Source: Gammaproteobacteria bacterium
GTDB lineage: Bacteria; Pseudomonadota; Gammaproteobacteria; Acidithiobacillales; Acidithiobacillaceae
Assembly (NCBI GenBank): GCA_023381645.1
Contig: JAMCRJ010000076.1
Location: 124,001-188,000, forward strand
DNA length: 64,000 nucleotides
Reading direction: 5' to 3'
In this document: positions 8,659 through 18,346 of the stretch, in pieces
Layout of the letters: every line of letters begins with the position of its first letter
Numbering within the stretch: position 1 is the stretch's first letter
The notes under the pieces: model-generated
Database searches by the model: none
The model's input: only the letters and a program-made list of their open reading frames with translations
What the model was told of the DNA's origin: nothing
Made by a program: the position numbers and the translations under genes

Positions 8659-9749
8659 GCGGCAACGCACGGACATTACCCACCGGCTATGCCGGGTTGC
8701 TAACCGACATCAAGCAACGCGTTCGCCACGCTCAGACGCGCGCCGTGCTGGCCGTCAATGCCGAGATGATCCGGCTTTATTGGGAAATCGGCGCGCTGAT
8801 CAACAGTCGCCAGCAACAGGAAGGCTGGGGCGCTGGCGTGATTCCGCGCCTTGCGCGCGACTTGCACAATGATCTGCCCGAGGAAAAGGGGTTTTCCGAG
8901 CGCAATATCAAGCGCATGCTGGCCTTCTACCGCGAATACCCGCTGCTGAATTTCATGCCACAAGCCGTGGCACAAACGGATGCCATCTCAGAAGTGCCAC
9001 AAGCTGCGGCACTTTTCCCGGCTGAACTGCTGCAGGCTGTGCCTTGGGGGCATCACGCCGAACTGATGGCCAAGGTCAAAGATTCGCCCACTCGCCGCTG
9101 GTACATGCAGGCCGCCGTACAACACGGCTGGAGTCGCAACATTCTCGTGATGCAGATCGAATCTGCAGCGCACCACCGCCAAGGACGGGCCACCAGCAAC
9201 TTTGCCAGACACCTGCCCGCGCCCGACTCCGACTTGGTGCAGCAAACGCTGAAAGACCCGTATCTGTTTGACTTCTTGACCCTGGCGCCGGGCTTTCACG
9301 AACGCGAACTGGAAACCGGCCTGGTCGCCCATCTGGAAAAATTTCTGCTGGAGCTCGGACAAGGCTTTGCCTTCGTTGGGCGGCAATACCATCTTGATAT
9401 CGGCGAGCAGGATTTTCACATCGACTTGCTGTTTTATCACCTCAAGCTGCGCTGTTATGTGGTGATCGAGCTCAAGCGCGGCGATTTCAAACCCGAATAT
9501 GCGGGCAAAATGAATTTCTACTGCAGCGTGGTGGATGACCAGCTTCGCCACCAAACCGACCAGCCCACCATTGGCCTGATCCTGTGTCAGCAACCCAACC
9601 GCGTGCTGGCCGAATACGCCCTGCGCGGTGTCGATAAACCCATCGGCGTCTCCAGCTACGAACTGACCCGCGCCCTGCCAGAGAATCTTGAGAGCAGCTT
9701 ACCCAGCATCGAGCAGATCGAGCGGGAGTTGCAGGGAGGTGAGGCATGA
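8655..9749 (+). CDS. DUF1016-family PDDEXK nuclease-like protein (YhcG type)
   Basis: The product has 364 aa. The N-terminal DUF1016 helical domain is recognisable by [27 protein letters not shown] and [18 protein letters not shown] (residues 40-96). The C-terminal domain has a PD-(D/E)XK-like core: HIDLLFYH with Asp257, then [10 protein letters not shown] with Glu272 and Lys274. It is embedded between hsdM and hsdS with ATGA overlaps on both sides, so it is produced together with the methylase. Family members often occur inside type I loci, but their role there is not established. I infer an accessory nuclease or DNA-binding function in defence. The DNA between the two domains is lineage-variable. 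Confidence 0.85.
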   Translation: MSGNARTLPTGYAGLLTDIKQRVRHAQTRAVLAVNAEMIRLYWEIGALINSRQQQEGWGAGVIPRLARDLHNDLPEEKGFSERNIKRMLAFYREYPLLNFMPQAVAQTDAISEVPQAAALFPAELLQAVPWGHHAELMAKVKDSPTRRWYMQAAVQHGWSRNILVMQIESAAHHRQGRATSNFARHLPAPDSDLVQQTLKDPYLFDFLTLAPGFHERELETGLVAHLEKFLLELGQGFAFVGRQYHLDIGEQDFHIDLLFYHLKLRCYVVIELKRGDFKPEYAGKMNFYCSVVDDQLRHQTDQPTIGLILCQQPNRVLAEYALRGVDKPIGVSSYELTRALPENLESSLPSIEQIERELQGGEA

Positions 9750-10912
9750 GCAACATGAATTTTTTGGACAAGCTGCTGGATGGGGTTGGGGTGGAGTGGG
9801 TGGCCCTAGGGGTGGTTACGACAATCAAGACGGGTCAATCAGTAAACAAGCAAATTATTTCGGCCAATCCTGGCGATTACCCAGTAATTAACAGCGGTCG
9901 CGAGCCTCTTGGATTTATCAATGAATGGAATACTGATAACGATCCAATTGGCATCACGACACGGGGCGCAGGAGTCGGGTCGATCACATGGCAAGATGGT
10001 AAATACTTTCGTGGGAATCTGAATTATTCAGTCACGATCAATAGCCAAAATAAAATCAGCACTAGATACCTTTATCACCTATTGCTTGAAATGCAGCCGG
10101 AAATACAAGCACTGTGTACATTCGATGGTATTCCGGCGCTGAATGCTGGCAACTTAAAGGAACTGCAAATCCCCATACCCTGCCCAGAAAACCCCAAAAA
10201 ATCGCTTGAAATCCAGGCCGAAATCGTTCGCATACTGGACACCTTCACCGAGCTGACCGCCGAGCTGACCGCCGAGCTGACCGCCGAGCTGACCGCCCGC
10301 AAGAAACAATACAACTACTACCGCGACCAGTTGTTGAGTTTTGAAGAAGGGGAAGTGGAGTGGAAGACGCTGGGGGATCTCGCAGAGAATCTTGACTCTA
10401 TGCGCAAGCCGATTACGAGCGGCCTAAGAGATCCGGGTGATATTCCGTACTATGGGGCATCAGGAATTGTCGATTACGTTAAAGACTATATCTTTGATGG
10501 GGATTTTCTTCTCGTTTCCGAAGATGGTGCCAATTTGGTGGCGCGAAACACCCCAATCGCGTTTAGCATCAGTGGAAAGAGTTGGGTGAATAATCATGCT
10601 CACGTACTTAAATTTGAGACATATGCTGAGCGTAGGTACGTTGAATATTATTTGAATAGCATTGACTTGATCCCCTACATTTCGGGGGCTGCGCAGCCAA
10701 AACTGAATAAAAAGAATCTCGAAAGCATTAGTATTCAGAACCCTTCTCCCGAAGAGAAGAAGCGAATTGTCGCCATCCTCGATAAATTCGACGCCCTGAC
10801 CCACTCCATCACCGAAGGCTTGCCGTGTGAAATTGAATTGCGGCAAAAGCAATACGCCTATTACCGCGATTTGCTGTTGAGCTTTCCCAAGCCGGAAGAG
10901 GTGGCGGCATGA
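9746..10912 (+). CDS. hsdS: Type I restriction specificity subunit HsdS with TAEL repeats
   Basis: HsdS recognises the split DNA target of the type I enzyme. The 388-residue protein has two target-recognition domains (about residues 15-145 and 200-330), each followed by a conserved helix. The central helix contains four exact ELTA units (residues 169-184), and the C-terminal helix ends KQYAYYRDLLLSF. The two recognition domains differ, so the target should be asymmetric. The number of such repeats sets the spacer length in the EcoR124I family (established for EcoR124I and II). It overlaps the DUF1016 gene and the following Bro-N-like gene by four bases each. Confidence 0.93.
   Translation: MSNMNFLDKLLDGVGVEWVALGVVTTIKTGQSVNKQIISANPGDYPVINSGREPLGFINEWNTDNDPIGITTRGAGVGSITWQDGKYFRGNLNYSVTINSQNKISTRYLYHLLLEMQPEIQALCTFDGIPALNAGNLKELQIPIPCPENPKKSLEIQAEIVRILDTFTELTAELTAELTAELTARKKQYNYYRDQLLSFEEGEVEWKTLGDLAENLDSMRKPITSGLRDPGDIPYYGASGIVDYVKDYIFDGDFLLVSEDGANLVARNTPIAFSISGKSWVNNHAHVLKFETYAERRYVEYYLNSIDLIPYISGAAQPKLNKKNLESISIQNPSPEEKKRIVAILDKFDALTHSITEGLPCEIELRQKQYAYYRDLLLSFPKPEEVAA
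10250..10297 (+). repeat. Four 12-bp tandem repeats inside hsdS
   Basis: GAGCTGACCGCC is repeated four times without a single mismatch. The unit is in frame, so gain or loss of copies changes the protein by ELTA steps and leaves it open. This matches the repeat that separates EcoR124I (two copies) from EcoR124II (three copies). Confidence 0.95.
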
Positions 10913-11757
10913 GTGAAAATAAAATCAAGCTGTTTGAATCGCAAACCATTCGCTCCGAGTGGGATGAAGACGCTGAAAAATGGTGGTTTTCTGTGCTCGA
11001 TGTGATTGCTGTCTTGACCGAGCAGCCCGACCACAAAAAAGTGAGGAACTACTGGAAGTGGCTAAAAAACAAACTGATCGCCGAAGGCAGTCAGTTGGTT
11101 AGTGCCACTAACCAACTGAAAATGAAATCGGCTGACGGCAAGTATTACAAAACGGATGTCGTTGATACCGAACAAATTTTACGCCTTATCCAATCCATCC
11201 CCTCCAAAAAAGCCGAGCCGTTTAAGCTGTGGCTGGCGCAAGTGGGCAGCGGGCGTTTAGACCAACTGCAAGACCCAGAGCTGTCCATCGAACAGGCGAT
11301 GCTGGACTATAAACGCTTGGGCTATTCAGACAACTGGATCAACCAGCGGCTTAAAAGCATTGAGATTCGCAAAGAGCTGAGCGATGAGTGGAAAAAACAC
11401 GGTTTGCAGGAAGGGGCGGAATTCGCCTTTCTGACCGATGTGATTTACAAAGCCTGGGCAGGCAAATCCGCGAAGGAATACAAGCAATACAAGGGGCTGA
11501 AAAAGGAAAATCTGCGCGACAACATGACCAATAAAGAGCTGGTGATGAATATGCTGGCAGAGCTTTCCACCAAGGAAATTTCAGAAGCTGTTAACCCCCA
11601 ATCCCTGCCAGAGCACGAGGATGTGGCAAAGCGCGGCGGTGGGGTGGCTAAAGAGGCACGGATGAAACTGGAAGCCGAAACCGGCAAACCGGTGGTCAGC
11701 CAGCAAAACGCCAAGCAATGGCAACTCGCAAACAAAGTAAAAAAGAATGATAAATAG
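10909..11757 (+). CDS. Bro-N/antirepressor-like protein in the hsd operon
   Basis: The product has 282 aa. The N-terminal 100 residues (LFESQTIRSEWDEDAEKWWF, then SVLDVIAVLTE and VRNYWKWLKNKL) resemble the Bro-N domain found in phage antirepressors and in proteins near DinD. The next part (AEPFKLWLAQVGSGRLDQLQ, then DPELSIEQAMLDYKRLGYSD, NWINQRLKSIEIRKELSDEW) is a conserved extension of this family. The C-terminus carries ENLRDNMTNKELVMNMLAEL and a basic tail. It overlaps hsdS by four bases and precedes hsdR. Its role in restriction is unknown. A regulator that delays restriction, or a phage-derived DNA-binding protein, would fit (inference). Confidence 0.75.
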   Translation: MSENKIKLFESQTIRSEWDEDAEKWWFSVLDVIAVLTEQPDHKKVRNYWKWLKNKLIAEGSQLVSATNQLKMKSADGKYYKTDVVDTEQILRLIQSIPSKKAEPFKLWLAQVGSGRLDQLQDPELSIEQAMLDYKRLGYSDNWINQRLKSIEIRKELSDEWKKHGLQEGAEFAFLTDVIYKAWAGKSAKEYKQYKGLKKENLRDNMTNKELVMNMLAELSTKEISEAVNPQSLPEHEDVAKRGGGVAKEARMKLEAETGKPVVSQQNAKQWQLANKVKKNDK

Positions 11758-11852
11758 TGCTCAAAAACAGAGTCCCACAGCCTGCGGGATAAATGCCGAG
11801 AGCACATTTTCCATCTCATGCATAAGTTGTACGGATATGCAGATTTCAAGCC

Positions 11853-14800
11853 ATGACTGACTATAAGACCATCGCCGAATCGAAAAACTTCATCGTCCTC
11901 GATAAATACGTCAAGGAGTGGCAGGCGAACGAAAGCTACCAGAGTGAATACAATCTGGAGCGGGAGTTCATTCAGGATTTGCAGAATCAGGGCTATGACT
12001 ATGCGCCCGACCTGAACACGCCGGAGAAGCTGCTCGCCAATGTGCGCGATGCCTTGCAGGCGCTGAACAATGTGCAGTTTTCCGACGGCGAGTGGCTGCG
12101 TTTTGTGGAAACCTGGCTGGACAAACCCAGCGATGGCATCGTCGAAAAAACCCGCAAGATTCACGACGACTATATCCACGATTTTGTCTTTGACGACGGG
12201 CATATCCAGAATATCACCCTGCTGGACAAAAAGAACATTGCCCGCAACAAGGTGCAAGTCATCAAGCAGTTTGAGCAGGCCGGCACGCACGCCAATCGCT
12301 ACGACGTGACCATTCTGGTCAACGGTCTGCCGCTGGTGCAGGTGGAATTGAAGAAGCGTGGCGTGGCGATTCGTGAAGCCTTTAATCAGGTACACCGCTA
12401 CAGCAAGGAATGCTTCAACAGCGAGCACTCCCTGTTCAAGTATCTACAGATGTTTGTGATTTCCAACGGCACTGACAGCCGTTATTTCGCGAACACCACC
12501 CAGCGCAACAAGAACAGCTTCGACTTCACCATGAACTGGGCGAAGGCGGACAACAGCCTGATCAAGGACCTGAAGGACTTCACCGCCACCTTCTTCCAGA
12601 AGCACACCCTGCTCAATGTGCTGCTGCATTACTCGGTATTTGATGTCAGCAACACGCTGCTGGTGATGCGCCCCTACCAGATTGCCGCCACCGAGCGCAT
12701 TCTGTGGAAGATCAACAGCGCCTGGCAGGCCAAGAACTGGAGCAATACGGAAAGCGGCGGCTTCATTTGGCACACCACTGGCTCTGGCAAGACCCTGACC
12801 AGCTTCAAGGCGGCGCGCCTCGCCACCGAACTGGATTTCATCGACAAGGTGTTCTTCGTGGTGGATCGCAAGGATCTGGATTACCAGACCATGAAGGAAT
12901 ACCAGCGCTTTTCGCCGGACAGCGTGAACGGTTCGGACAGCACCGCCGGCCTCAAGCGCAACCTGGACAAGGATGACAACAAGATCATCGTCACCACCAT
13001 CCAGAAGCTCAACAACCTGATGAAGAGCGAGAGCGACCTGCCCATCTACGGCAAGCAGGTGGTCTTCATTTTCGATGAGTGCCACCGCAGCCAGTTTGGT
13101 GAAGCGCAGAAGAACCTGAAGAAAAGGTTCAAAAGGTTCTATCAGTTCGGCTTTACCGGCACGCCGATCTTTCCGCAAAACGCCCTCGGCGCGGAAACCA
13201 CCGCCAGCGTGTTTGGCCGTGAACTGCATTCCTACGTGATTACCGATGCCATTCGCGATGAGAAGGTGCTGAAGTTCAAGGTGGACTACAACGATGTGCG
13301 CCCGCAGTTCAAGGCCATCGAAACCGAGCAGGATGAGAAAAAACTCAGTGCCGCGGAGAGTAGGCAGGCTCTGTTGCACCCTGACCGTATCCGAGAAATC
13401 ACCCAGTACATCCTGAACAACTTTCGGCAGAAGACCCACCGCCTGCAGGCTGGCCCCAAGGGCTTTAATGCCCTCTTTGCCGTGAGCAGCGTGGATGCCG
13501 CCAAGCTGTATTATGAGTCGTTCAGGGATGTGCAGAAGAACAGCGACAAGCCGCTGAAGGTGGCCACCATCTTCTCGTTTGCGGCCAACGAAGAGCAGGA
13601 TGCGGTCGGCGACATTCAGGACGAGAGCTTTGAGGTGTCCGCCATGAATAGCAGCGCCAAAGAGTTTTTGAGCGCGGCCATCGCTGACTACAACGCGCTG
13701 TTCAAAACCAACTTCAGCGTGGATAGCAATGGCTTTCAGAACTATTACCGCGATCTGGCCAAACAGGTTAAGACTAAGGAAATCGACCTGTTGATTGTGG
13801 TGGGCATGTTCCTGACCGGCTTTGATGCCCCCACACTGAACACCTTGTTTGTGGACAAGAACCTGCGCTACCACGGTTTGATGCAGGCCTACTCGCGCAC
13901 CAACCGCATTTTTGACACCACCAAGACCTTTGGCAATATCGTCACCTTTCGCGATCTGGAGCAGGCGACCATCGACGCCATTACCTTGTTTGGCGACAAA
14001 AACACCAAAAATGTGGTGCTGGAGAAGAGCTACAAGGAATACATGGAAGGCTTTACCGATGCGGTAACCGGTGAAGCGCGACGTGGCTTTGTGGACGTGG
14101 TGAGGGAGTTGGAGCAGCGTTTCCCTGACCCCTCTGCCATTGAAAAAGAGTCCGACAAAAAGGCCTTCGCGAAGCTGTTTGGCGAGTATTTGCGCGTTGA
14201 GAACGTGCTGCAGAACTATGACGAGTTCGCCAGTTTGCAAGCCTTGCAAAACGTGGATATGAGCGACCCGGCTGCAGTTGCGGAGTTCAAAGCCAGGCAT
14301 TATTTGAGCGATGATGACCTGACAGCGCTGCAAGCGATCGAGATACCTGCCGAGCGGAAAATCCAGGATTACCGCTCTACCTACAACGACATTCGGGATT
14401 GGCTGCGTCGGGAGAAATCCTCCGCCGAGAAGGAAAAATCCACCATCGACTGGGACGACGTGGTCTTTGAGGTGGATCTGCTCAAATCGCAGGAAATCAA
14501 TCTGGACTACATTCTGGAATTGATTTTCGAGAACAATAAGAAGGTCAAGGACAAAGCCGCACTGGTGGAAGACGTGCGCCGGGTGATTCGTGCCAGTCTG
14601 GGCAACCGTGCCAAAGAGGGCTTGCTGGTGGACTTTATCAATCAAACCGACCTGGACCAGATGGGCGACAAGGCCCGTGTGATCGAGGCCTTCTTCACCT
14701 TTGCCCAGGCGGAACAACAGCGCGAGGCGCATGAGCTGATCAGCACCGAGAGCCTGAACGTAGAGGCGGCCAAGCGCTATATCGCCACCTCGTTAAAGCG

Positions 14801-14951
14801 GGAGTTTGCCAGTGACAATGGCACGGAGCTCAATGCCATTTTGCCCAAGATGAGCCCGTTAAACCCGCAGTACCTGACCAAAAAGCAAAGCGTATTTCAG
14901 AAAATCGTTGCTTTTGTCGAGAAGTTCAAAGGGGTTGGCGGGCAGGTTTAA
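11853..14951 (+). CDS. hsdR: Type I restriction endonuclease subunit HsdR (EcoR124 type)
   Basis: HsdR is the motor and nuclease subunit: it translocates DNA with ATP and cuts far from the site. The 1032-residue length fits. The nuclease triad lies in [20 protein letters not shown], with Asp151, Glu165 and Lys167 at the same numbers that I recall for EcoR124I. Walker A TTGSGKT has Lys313, again as in EcoR124I. The DEAD-like box is DECHRSQFG, and later helicase motifs include GFTGTPIF and [10 protein letters not shown]. It is separated from the Bro-N-like gene by 95 bases without a clear ribosome site, so its expression may be lower or later than that of the methylase. A long antisense frame inside it is a shadow. 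Confidence 0.95.
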   Translation: MTDYKTIAESKNFIVLDKYVKEWQANESYQSEYNLEREFIQDLQNQGYDYAPDLNTPEKLLANVRDALQALNNVQFSDGEWLRFVETWLDKPSDGIVEKTRKIHDDYIHDFVFDDGHIQNITLLDKKNIARNKVQVIKQFEQAGTHANRYDVTILVNGLPLVQVELKKRGVAIREAFNQVHRYSKECFNSEHSLFKYLQMFVISNGTDSRYFANTTQRNKNSFDFTMNWAKADNSLIKDLKDFTATFFQKHTLLNVLLHYSVFDVSNTLLVMRPYQIAATERILWKINSAWQAKNWSNTESGGFIWHTTGSGKTLTSFKAARLATELDFIDKVFFVVDRKDLDYQTMKEYQRFSPDSVNGSDSTAGLKRNLDKDDNKIIVTTIQKLNNLMKSESDLPIYGKQVVFIFDECHRSQFGEAQKNLKKRFKRFYQFGFTGTPIFPQNALGAETTASVFGRELHSYVITDAIRDEKVLKFKVDYNDVRPQFKAIETEQDEKKLSAAESRQALLHPDRIREITQYILNNFRQKTHRLQAGPKGFNALFAVSSVDAAKLYYESFRDVQKNSDKPLKVATIFSFAANEEQDAVGDIQDESFEVSAMNSSAKEFLSAAIADYNALFKTNFSVDSNGFQNYYRDLAKQVKTKEIDLLIVVGMFLTGFDAPTLNTLFVDKNLRYHGLMQAYSRTNRIFDTTKTFGNIVTFRDLEQATIDAITLFGDKNTKNVVLEKSYKEYMEGFTDAVTGEARRGFVDVVRELEQRFPDPSAIEKESDKKAFAKLFGEYLRVENVLQNYDEFASLQALQNVDMSDPAAVAEFKARHYLSDDDLTALQAIEIPAERKIQDYRSTYNDIRDWLRREKSSAEKEKSTIDWDDVVFEVDLLKSQEINLDYILELIFENNKKVKDKAALVEDVRRVIRASLGNRAKEGLLVDFINQTDLDQMGDKARVIEAFFTFAQAEQQREAHELISTESLNVEAAKRYIATSLKREFASDNGTELNAILPKMSPLNPQYLTKKQSVFQKIVAFVEKFKGVGGQV

Positions 14952-15187
14952 TGGTAATTCTCCAGATCGATACGCCTGCCATCCCCATCCCGTCAGTCGA
15001 AGGCGAGGTGGTGATGCGGCTGGTGTTTCACAGCGATACCACTTGCAGACCGAAGGCCCCGGCGGCGCGACGTAATTCTCGAAAGCGCGGATCGAGGAGC
15101 GAGAGCAGGTTGTAGAAGACGCCCTCGCTGATGGTGCCATTGCATTGGCTCCGCCCCACGGTTCCCCGTCTGCCCCGATGGCAGGGA

Positions 15188-15216
15188 TTGCCTGCTACGT
15201 CTGGAAACAGTATAAT
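15188..15216 (+). promoter_or_regulatory. Sigma70-like promoter facing out of the island
   Basis: TTGCCT (15188-15193) and a perfect TATAAT (15211-15216) are exactly 17 bases apart. The only substantial gene downstream on this strand is the PLD-family gene at 15344, beyond attR. A leader of about 120 bases would result. Confidence 0.6.
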
Positions 15217-15294
15217 ATAAAAAATGTTTAATTATCAATCTATTAGTGTGCATAGTAAAAATCCTGAAACGTAATAAACACAGGAAACGGGGGG

Positions 15295-15308
15295 CACCGC
15301 CTCCGCCA
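15295..15308 (+). repeat. Right attachment repeat (attR)
   Basis: This is an exact second copy of the 14-base tRNA-Ser 3' end (CACCGCCTCCGCCA) at 6577-6590. The flanking bases do not resemble a tRNA, so it is not a second tRNA gene. Confidence 0.72.
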
Positions 15309-15343
15309 CCAAATGACAGAAATACCAATAAGCAGGAGCGTCC

Positions 15344-15991
15344 ATGGCTGGTCGAAAGCGTTCGAGCATTGTGCTGGTTTGTGGACTGTTGCTCGCATCT
15401 TTTGCCGCGGGGGCACAGGCCGGGGGGGTTGGATCCGGCTGGCAGTCGCTGAAAAGCTGGGGGCATGATCAGTGGGCATCTGCCACAGCTGCGCGGCCGC
15501 CCACGCCGGTAACGGTTCCGGCACAGGGGACGATCGAGGTGGCGTTCTCGCCGCCGGGTGGAGCGACGGCGGCCATTGTGCAGGCGGTCGGCGAGGCGAA
15601 GCAGCGGGTCTGGGTGCAAGCCTATAGCTTCACCAGCGCGCCGATTGCCAGGGCCGTGCTTAATGCCGCCAAAAGAGGCGTCGAAGTGAAGGTGGTGCTG
15701 GACAGGAGCCAGCGCACCCAGAAATATTCGGTGGCCGATTTTTTCGCCAACCAGGGTGTGCCCGTTTACGTTGATGACCAGCACGCTATTGCTCACAACA
15801 AGGTGATGGTGATCGATTCGGGGACGCTGATCACCGGCAGCTTCAATTTCAGCAAGGCGGCGGAGCAGGCCAATGCCGAAAATCTCCTGATATTCCGGGG
15901 GAATCCGGCGTTACAGCAACTCTACGCGGACAATTTCCGCTTTCATCTCAGCCACTCGACGCCCTATACGGCGCGGCACGGCCTGGACTGA
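15344..15991 (+). CDS. Secreted phospholipase D-family nuclease-like protein
   Basis: The product (215 aa) has a signal peptide (residues 1-26, ending AQA). The rest is a single PLD domain with the HKD motif in HNKVMVIDSG (His151, Lys153, Asp158), followed by TGSFNFSKAAEQANAENLL. Single-motif members such as the Nuc endonuclease act as dimers on DNA in the periplasm. The ribosome site is GGAG a few bases ahead of the ATG. The gene is the first one outside the island and ends 8 bases from the convergent moeA. Nuclease activity is inferred from the family; phosphodiesterase activity on another substrate remains possible. Confidence 0.85.
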   Translation: MAGRKRSSIVLVCGLLLASFAAGAQAGGVGSGWQSLKSWGHDQWASATAARPPTPVTVPAQGTIEVAFSPPGGATAAIVQAVGEAKQRVWVQAYSFTSAPIARAVLNAAKRGVEVKVVLDRSQRTQKYSVADFFANQGVPVYVDDQHAIAHNKVMVIDSGTLITGSFNFSKAAEQANAENLLIFRGNPALQQLYADNFRFHLSHSTPYTARHGLD

Positions 15992-15999
15992 GCGCGGAT

Positions 16000-17238
16000 T
16001 CAGACAAGCCCCTCCAGCATCTGCACGTCCACCAGACTGCCGGCCTTGGCGTGCCCGGCTTCGGCCGCAAGAATGATCAGGCAGTCGGCATGGGCCATTC
16101 CACTCATGATATGGGAGGCCTGCTGACCAATTCCCGCCACCTGTAGTCCGGCGGGGGTCTGCAGCAGGTGACCACGCTGGAAATCGGTGCGTCCGGGCTT
16201 TTTCTGGAGATCCTCTGCCAAAGGAAGCTGTAGCAGCGGAGGGATCCAGGGTGCCGCTTTGCCCATGCGCTTGAGGATGCTGGGGCGTACAAACTGGTAA
16301 AAAGTCACCATGGCGGAGACGGGGTTGCCGGGCAGACCGAAGAAAGTGGCGTTGCCGAGTTGCCCGAAAGCCAGGGGACGCCCGGGTTTCATATTTATTT
16401 TCCAGAAGTTGATGGTGCCGAGACGGCCGAGGAGTTCGGCAATGTAGTCGGCGTCGCCGACGGAGACGCCGCCCGTGGTGATCACCACGTCGGCCATGTC
16501 TGCGGCGCTGTGCAGGGCCGCTTCGATGGACTCAGGATCGTCGGTGATGCGGCCGAGATCGAGGATTTCACAGTCGAGGCGTTCCAGCATGCCGTGCAGG
16601 GCGTAACGGTTACTGTCGTAGATTTGCCCAGGAGCCAGCGCGCCGCCCAGTGGACGCAACTCGTCGCCAGTAGACATAAATGCGACCCGCAAACGGCGAT
16701 ATACGGCCACTTCGGCAATGCCCAGACTGGCGAGCAGCCCGATTTGGGCGGGGCGCAGCCAGGTCCCGGCTTCCAGGGCCAGGGCTCCGGCCTGCAGGTC
16801 CTCACCGGGCTGGCGGATGTTCGCTCCCGTCTTGCTGACCGCCTGCGGAGCGACCTGATCAGCGTGGACTTCTGCCTCCTCCTGAACGAGGACGGCATCC
16901 GCGCCCTCGGGAACTACGGCACCGGTCATGATGCGTACGCACTCGTCGACACCGACATGCCCCTCGAAGGGATGTCCGGCAAAAGACTGGCCGATGATGC
17001 GTCGTACGGCATCGCCGTCAGCGCTGCGCAGGGCGTAGCCATCCATGGCCGAATTGGACCAGGCGGGCACATTGGCAGGGGCATGAATGTCTGTGGCCAG
17101 TATCCGTCCCAGCGCATGGCCGAGATGGATATTTTCGGTACCCTGCACCGGCAGACTGGCCGCGAGGACGGCATCCCGTGCCTCGGCGACGCTTTTAGCC
17201 AGGGAATCATATTCGCTACCATCACAACAGTGAGCCAT
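16000..17238 (-). CDS. moeA: Molybdopterin molybdenumtransferase MoeA
   Basis: MoeA inserts molybdate into adenylated molybdopterin, the last common step in molybdenum cofactor synthesis. Family motifs are visible: NVPAWSNSAMDGYAL near residue 60, IMTGAVVPEGADAVLVQEE, STGDEL, TTGGVSVGDADYI and GLPGNPVSAMVTF. I chose the start at 17238 (MAHCCDGSEYDSLAKS, 412 aa) because AAGGAAG lies just upstream. The alternative ATG at 17262 would overlap the end of mobB. The C-terminal MoeA_C domain is complete. Confidence 0.94.
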   Translation of the reverse strand: MAHCCDGSEYDSLAKSVAEARDAVLAASLPVQGTENIHLGHALGRILATDIHAPANVPAWSNSAMDGYALRSADGDAVRRIIGQSFAGHPFEGHVGVDECVRIMTGAVVPEGADAVLVQEEAEVHADQVAPQAVSKTGANIRQPGEDLQAGALALEAGTWLRPAQIGLLASLGIAEVAVYRRLRVAFMSTGDELRPLGGALAPGQIYDSNRYALHGMLERLDCEILDLGRITDDPESIEAALHSAADMADVVITTGGVSVGDADYIAELLGRLGTINFWKINMKPGRPLAFGQLGNATFFGLPGNPVSAMVTFYQFVRPSILKRMGKAAPWIPPLLQLPLAEDLQKKPGRTDFQRGHLLQTPAGLQVAGIGQQASHIMSGMAHADCLIILAAEAGHAKAGSLVDVQMLEGLV

Positions 17239-17240
17239 GT

Positions 17241-17735
17241 TTAATCTTCCTTTTCTATCCATTGCCGGATGAATTGCGCGATGGCGGACGGCGTATTCAG
17301 GTCCAGTTGAACGCTCAGGATATCCAGAACACCATCCGTCGCCACGGCCATGATGCGAGGGTCATCTGCCGCAAGCAGGGGGTGCCCGAGGGCGGGTCGG
17401 TGTACTTCGATTTTTGCCACCGCCAGTGCCTTGTTCCCTTCCATCAGGAGAAGGTCTGGCAGTGGTTGCAGGCTGGCGCTGATGGTCTCCAGGTTGACTT
17501 CTGCCGGAGCAGGTCTGGTCATAAACCAGCGTTTCGGACCCTGCAGCAATACCGCATCCGCCCCTGCCTCTCGCAGACGGTAACTGTCCTTTCCCGGCAT
17601 GTCCCAGTCCACCTCATGGTGGGTCGACTTGACCACGGCGACCTTCAGTCCATATCCGCGTAGCAGGGGAATCAGGGCGCAGAGCAGGGTGGTCTTGCCG
17701 CTGCCGCTGTAGCCTACTACACCAAGCGCTTTCAT
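17241..17735 (-). CDS. mobB: Molybdopterin-guanine dinucleotide adaptor MobB
   Basis: MobB is a GTP-binding helper of MobA in forming molybdopterin guanine dinucleotide. The 164-residue protein begins [20 protein letters not shown] with a P-loop (GYSGSGKTT) and has VKSTHHEVDWDMPGKDSYR, the usual MobB motif. It overlaps the mobA stop by four bases and precedes moeA, so the three form a cofactor operon. Confidence 0.93.
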   Translation of the reverse strand: MKALGVVGYSGSGKTTLLCALIPLLRGYGLKVAVVKSTHHEVDWDMPGKDSYRLREAGADAVLLQGPKRWFMTRPAPAEVNLETISASLQPLPDLLLMEGNKALAVAKIEVHRPALGHPLLAADDPRIMAVATDGVLDILSVQLDLNTPSAIAQFIRQWIEKED

Positions 17736-18346
17736 GTCATATCCTCCGGACGGTTATAGTTGCGCAGCAGGTCGGCGGGCAGGGTGAGACCGGCAAAAGA
17801 GAGGTCCTGGAACCAACCTTGCATCCGTCGCCCGCCGCCGTCCAGATAACACTGCAGGTCAGCCAGCAGATCGCGGCGACACAGGCAGATGACGGCATGC
17901 CAATGGTCGGCGCTGCGCACCACCACCAGGTCATGCCCGCCTTTGGCCTGCCACATACGGCGCACGATATCCTGAGGCAAACAGGGGCTGTCTACCGGGA
18001 TGCTGGCTACCCAGGCTTGTGTCGCGGCATGCATTCCGGCGGCCAGGCCCATGAGCGGGCCCTGAAAGTCTGCCGTCAGATCAGAGACGACACGATGTCC
18101 CCATTGTGCATAACGGTCCATATTGCGGTTGGCGCTGATGACGATGTCGGTACAATCCCCGTGCAGGATGGCGATGGCCCGCTCGATCAGGGGTTTCCCC
18201 TGCCAGTCCAGCCAGCCTTTGTCCACACCGCCCATGCGGCGGCCGGCGCCACCGGCAAGGATGATGCCGGTGACCGGTAGCTGTTGTTGTGCGTTCCGTG
18301 CGTTGGGTGTGTATATGGGTGCTGGGGTGCTGATGGACGAGTTCAC
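17732..18346 (-). CDS. mobA: Molybdenum cofactor guanylyltransferase MobA
   Basis: MobA attaches GMP from GTP to molybdopterin, giving the cofactor form used by DMSO-reductase-family enzymes. The nucleotidyltransferase signature [18 protein letters not shown] is followed by GKPLIERAI, and the metal-binding loop appears as [13 protein letters not shown]. The first 22 residues before [11 protein letters not shown] are unusually long and polar, so the start may be later. It is the first gene of the mobA-mobB-moeA operon and is divergent from leuB. Confidence 0.92.
   Translation of the reverse strand: MNSSISTPAPIYTPNARNAQQQLPVTGIILAGGAGRRMGGVDKGWLDWQGKPLIERAIAILHGDCTDIVISANRNMDRYAQWGHRVVSDLTADFQGPLMGLAAGMHAATQAWVASIPVDSPCLPQDIVRRMWQAKGGHDLVVVRSADHWHAVICLCRRDLLADLQCYLDGGGRRMQGWFQDLSFAGLTLPADLLRNYNRPEDMT

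Larger units (their letters stand above)
14952..15343. other. Right end of the island: gene fragment, promoter, attR
   Basis: This 392-base gap holds three things. A minus-strand fragment at about 15028-15140 (NGTISEGVFYNLLSLLDP, then FRELRRAAGAFGLQVVSL and stop) looks like the C-terminus of a lost gene that I cannot name. A sigma70-like promoter lies at 15188-15216. The 14-bp attR copy lies at 15295-15308. The stretch 15207-15250 is strongly AT-rich compared with its surroundings. Confidence 0.5.

Noticed and set aside
12444..14732. 762-codon open frame antisense to hsdR
   Set aside because: It is a shadow of hsdR in GC-rich DNA: no ribosome site, no recognised domain, and hsdR on the other strand has its full set of catalytic motifs.
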